Origin: Bacteroidetes bacterium GWA2_31_9b
Lineage (GTDB): Bacteria > Bacteroidota > Bacteroidia > Bacteroidales > UBA12077
DNA length: 8,236 nucleotides
Reading direction: 5' to 3'
Assembly: GCA_001769005.1 (NCBI GenBank)
Contig: MENE01000152.1
Span: 1-8,236 of the forward strand
Shown: positions 6,249-8,236 of the stretch, one piece after another
Layout of the letters: the number at the start of each line of letters is the position of its first letter
How positions within the stretch are numbered: the first letter of the stretch is position 1
Program-made: the position numbers and the translations under genes
The notes under the pieces: generated by a model
Databases searched by the model: none
Told to the model about the DNA's origin: nothing
Seen by the model: only the letters and a program-made list of their open reading frames with translations

Positions 6249-7178
6249 TTAATCTCCCAGATGTTTCCCAGTCATCGATATAAAAAGGTCGTCTAGTGTA
6301 AGTTTTCGGCATTCAAGCCGTGTAAGTCTGATACCACTTTCATTAACTTTTTGAAGAAAAACTGGAAGTTGCTCAACAATACTTTTTACAATTAGTTTTC
6401 TACTATTCGTGTTCTTGTCCCAAATTAATTTGTACACATCTTCTCCATCTAAAAATTGTTCATGAACATCATCATTGGTTGTAAACTCAATAATTTCTTT
6501 GCTGTTGTTTGCCGATAGGAGTTCGTCAAGTGTTCCCTGAGCAAGAATCTTTCCTTTATCCATAATAATAATACGATCGCAAAGGTACTCGGCCTCTTCC
6601 ATATAATGAGTAGTAAGAATCAACGATGTATTATTATTCTTTTTAAGATTCATAAGAATATTCCAAATCTCACGCCTTGCAGAAGGGTCTAATCCTGTTG
6701 TGGGTTCATCGAGGAGCAAGAGTGGTGCATTGTTCAAAAGTGCTATGGCTAAAGCCAGTTTTTGTCTTTGACCACCTGAAAGATTCTCTACATAACTTTT
6801 TCGCTTTTCTGTTAAAGCAACAATTTCAATAACCTCATCAACCCTTGATTTTGATAAACCATAAAAACTGGCAAACAACTGAACAGTTTCCCAAACCCTG
6901 AGTTTATCAATAAAACGAGTTTCTTGTAACGAAAGACTAATTAAATGATGAAGTTTATTTTCATTATTTTTCCAATTCATGCCCATAATACTAATTTTCC
7001 CATGAGTTGGAATTTGAATTCCTTCAATCATTTCAACTGTAGTAGTCTTTCCTGCACCATTCGGGCCAAGCAAAGCAACATACTCGCCTTTTTTGACAAA
7101 GAAACTCACCCCATCAACAGCTTTTACTTCTTTAAAGTTTTTAAATACATCTTTTACTTCAAGAATTGAGTTTTCCAT
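6249..7178 (-). CDS. ABC-2 type transporter ATP-binding protein
   Basis: Cytoplasmic ATPase that drives the adjacent permease. The 309-residue product shows Walker A GPNGAGKT (38-45), Q-loop Gln85 (SLQETRF), signature LSGGQRQ (133-139), Walker B LLLLDEP (153-159) with catalytic Glu158, D-loop GLDP (162-165) and H-loop His191 (TTHYMEEAE). It then has the extra C-terminal domain of DrrA-type ATPases (about 225-309), ending in LTLDDLFISMTG, the usual closing motif of this subfamily. All nucleotide-binding residues are kept. The order ATPase then permease with a 25-bp gap is the classic two-gene exporter layout; each protein would dimerise. The start at 7178 leaves a normal short N-terminus before the first strand (ILEVKDVFKNF). 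Confidence 0.96.
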   Translation of the reverse strand: MENSILEVKDVFKNFKEVKAVDGVSFFVKKGEYVALLGPNGAGKTTTVEMIEGIQIPTHGKISIMGMNWKNNENKLHHLISLSLQETRFIDKLRVWETVQLFASFYGLSKSRVDEVIEIVALTEKRKSYVENLSGGQRQKLALAIALLNNAPLLLLDEPTTGLDPSARREIWNILMNLKKNNNTSLILTTHYMEEAEYLCDRIIIMDKGKILAQGTLDELLSANNSKEIIEFTTNDDVHEQFLDGEDVYKLIWDKNTNSRKLIVKSIVEQLPVFLQKVNESGIRLTRLECRKLTLDDLFISMTGKHLGD

Positions 7179-7308
7179 TTTTATAATCTTTACCTGTTAT
7201 AAACACCTACGAAATTATAATGTTTATTGTGATTAAGAAAATTAAATCATAACGAAGTTTGTATCAACAATTAAATTGTGTTCAAATTTTAAAAATTTAA
7301 AATTTTTC

Positions 7309-7322
7309 TGCAAAGCTTTGCA
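7309..7322. promoter_or_regulatory. Perfect 14-bp palindrome TGCAAAGCTTTGCA
   Basis: This is the most GC-containing stretch of an otherwise A/T-rich intergenic region, and it is exactly self-complementary with no loop. That form suits a dimeric regulator's operator. It lies 131 bp before the exporter ATPase start and 222 bp before ppdK, so either gene could be controlled. No regulator is encoded nearby, and the assignment is inference only. Confidence 0.35.
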
Positions 7323-7447
7323 ACAATACTTTAACAAATTTATTGGTTTTTGAATTTTTATCTAAATGATTCATTATCTTGATTTTAAATTACAACTAAT
7401 TTTTTAATAAAATCATTTATTAAACTAAAATAATCTTCGTGTAAGCA

Positions 7448-7476
7448 TTGAATTTGTTAATTTTTAAATATATTTG
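7448..7476 (+). promoter_or_regulatory. Predicted ppdK promoter (Bacteroidota type)
   Basis: The -7 box TATATTTG (7469-7476) fits TAnnTTTG exactly. A TTG at 7448-7450 lies 18 bp upstream, close to the usual 19-21 bp. Transcription would begin near 7483, giving a leader of about 60 nt before the ATG at 7544. Confidence 0.5.
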
Positions 7477-7543
7477 TATCCTGCAAATTATTTTTAATTA
7501 AGATAATCATATTCAATTATTTATAAATTTAAATTTCAATAAA

Positions 7544-8236
7544 ATGTCAAATGTAAAACGAGTTTACACATTTGGTGATAAAAAAGCCGAAGGTAATGCA
7601 AGTATGAAAAACTTACTTGGAGGAAAGGGTGCTAACCTTGCCGAAATGAATCTTATAGGTGTTCCAGTACCTCCTGGTTTCACAATCACTACTGACGTAT
7701 GTGCTGAATACAACAAATTAGGAAAAGATAAAGCTGTTGAACTTCTTAAAGCTGAAGTTGAAGCTGCTGTTAAGTATGTAGAAAAAATTATGGGTACTCA
7801 ATTTGGAAGTAACGAGAATCCATTATTAATGTCGGTGCGTTCAGGTGCTCGTGCTTCAATGCCAGGAATGATGGATACAGTTCTTAACCTGGGTATGAAT
7901 GATGCTGCAGTTGAAGGTTTAACAAAAAGAACTGGTAATGCCCGTTTTGCATGGGATTCGTACCGTCGTTTTGTCCAAATGTTTGGTGATGTTGTATTAG
8001 GTATGAAACCTCAATCGAAAGAAGAAATTGATCCTTTCGAAGAGATTATGGAAGAAATGAAACATGCTAAAGGCATTAAATTAGACACTGATTTTACTGT
8101 TGAAGATTTAAAAGAACTGGTTACTAAATTTAAAGCTGCAGTAAAAAAACAAACAGGTCATGATTTTCCAACCAATCCTTGGGAGCAACTTTGGGGTTCA
8201 GTAATGGCAGTTTTTGATAGCTGGCAAAACCCAAGA
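7544..8236 (+). CDS. ppdK: Pyruvate, phosphate dikinase (N-terminal 231 residues; continues past window)
   Basis: PPDK interconverts pyruvate + ATP + Pi and PEP + AMP + PPi in the cytoplasm; it can run glycolytically or toward PEP. The frame from ATG at 7544 stays open for exactly 231 codons to the last base. The visible part is the start of the ATP-binding domain: YTFGDKKAEG (8-17), LLGGKGANLAEM (24-35) with the ATP-site Lys28, PVPPGFTITT (41-50), SVRSGARASMPGMMDTVLNLG (97-117) with Arg98, and FAWDSYRRFVQMFGDVV (135-151). These are hallmark PPDK sequences rather than PEP synthase; 'MPGMMDTVLNLG' is diagnostic. Family length is about 870-910 residues, so roughly three quarters, including the phospho-His and PEP/pyruvate domains, lies outside the window. 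The start is chosen because it gives the normal short lead-in, with an A-rich leader and no Shine-Dalgarno. Confidence 0.96.
   Translation, partial: MSNVKRVYTFGDKKAEGNASMKNLLGGKGANLAEMNLIGVPVPPGFTITTDVCAEYNKLGKDKAVELLKAEVEAAVKYVEKIMGTQFGSNENPLLMSVRSGARASMPGMMDTVLNLGMNDAAVEGLTKRTGNARFAWDSYRRFVQMFGDVVLGMKPQSKEEIDPFEEIMEEMKHAKGIKLDTDFTVEDLKELVTKFKAAVKKQTGHDFPTNPWEQLWGSVMAVFDSWQNPR

Larger units (their letters stand above)
7179..7543. other. 365-bp AT-rich divergent intergenic region
   Basis: It separates the leftward ABC exporter genes from rightward ppdK. I find no credible reading frame or RNA gene. It contains an AT-only inverted repeat (arms AAATTTTAAA at 7284-7293 and TTTAAAATTT at 7296-7305), a perfect palindrome at 7309-7322, a minus-strand TAAATTTG at 7342-7335 that is a weak candidate exporter promoter, and a better promoter candidate for ppdK at 7448-7476. 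Confidence 0.7.

Overview
The window looks like a chromosomal segment of a member of the Bacteroidota, probably Bacteroidales/Marinilabiliales-like. The DNA is AT-rich and start codons lack Shine-Dalgarno sequences, being preceded instead by A/T-rich leaders. Some upstream regions carry the Bacteroidota -7 box TAnnTTTG. A secreted protein begins with an N-terminal domain that is very common in this phylum. Six protein genes are supported with confidence, plus a seventh (ppdK) running off the right edge. No tRNA, rRNA, CRISPR or transposase was found.

Left region (1-1814, minus strand): the N-terminal 604 residues of a large secreted or cell-surface protein, cut by the left edge. It has a signal peptide, a Bacteroidota-type N-terminal beta domain, four tandem MopE-like Cys/Asp repeats, and then thrombospondin type-3 calcium-binding repeats. 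It is the least ordinary gene here.

Middle (1922-4812): a housekeeping cluster. aroQ (type II 3-dehydroquinate dehydratase) and pyk (pyruvate kinase) run leftward, probably as one unit. xerD (chromosome-dimer tyrosine recombinase) diverges to the right from a 77-bp intergenic region that holds opposed, symmetrically placed -7-like boxes. The convergent gap after xerD contains a 94-bp imperfect inverted repeat made of ACTCnGTG units, which looks like a dispersed intergenic repeat.

Right region (5111-8236): a two-gene ABC-2 type exporter (ATPase then permease, leftward, cargo unknown). A 365-bp very AT-rich intergenic region with a perfect 14-bp palindrome follows, then the first 231 codons of ppdK (pyruvate, phosphate dikinase) running rightward off the window.

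Pyk and PPDK both act at the PEP/pyruvate node. Pyk makes pyruvate and ATP; PPDK is a reversible, PPi-linked enzyme. AroQ draws indirectly on the same PEP pool through the shikimate pathway. I see no clear new defence system or mobile system. The best leads are the mixed MopE/TSP3 surface protein, the inverted-repeat element and the palindrome upstream of ppdK.
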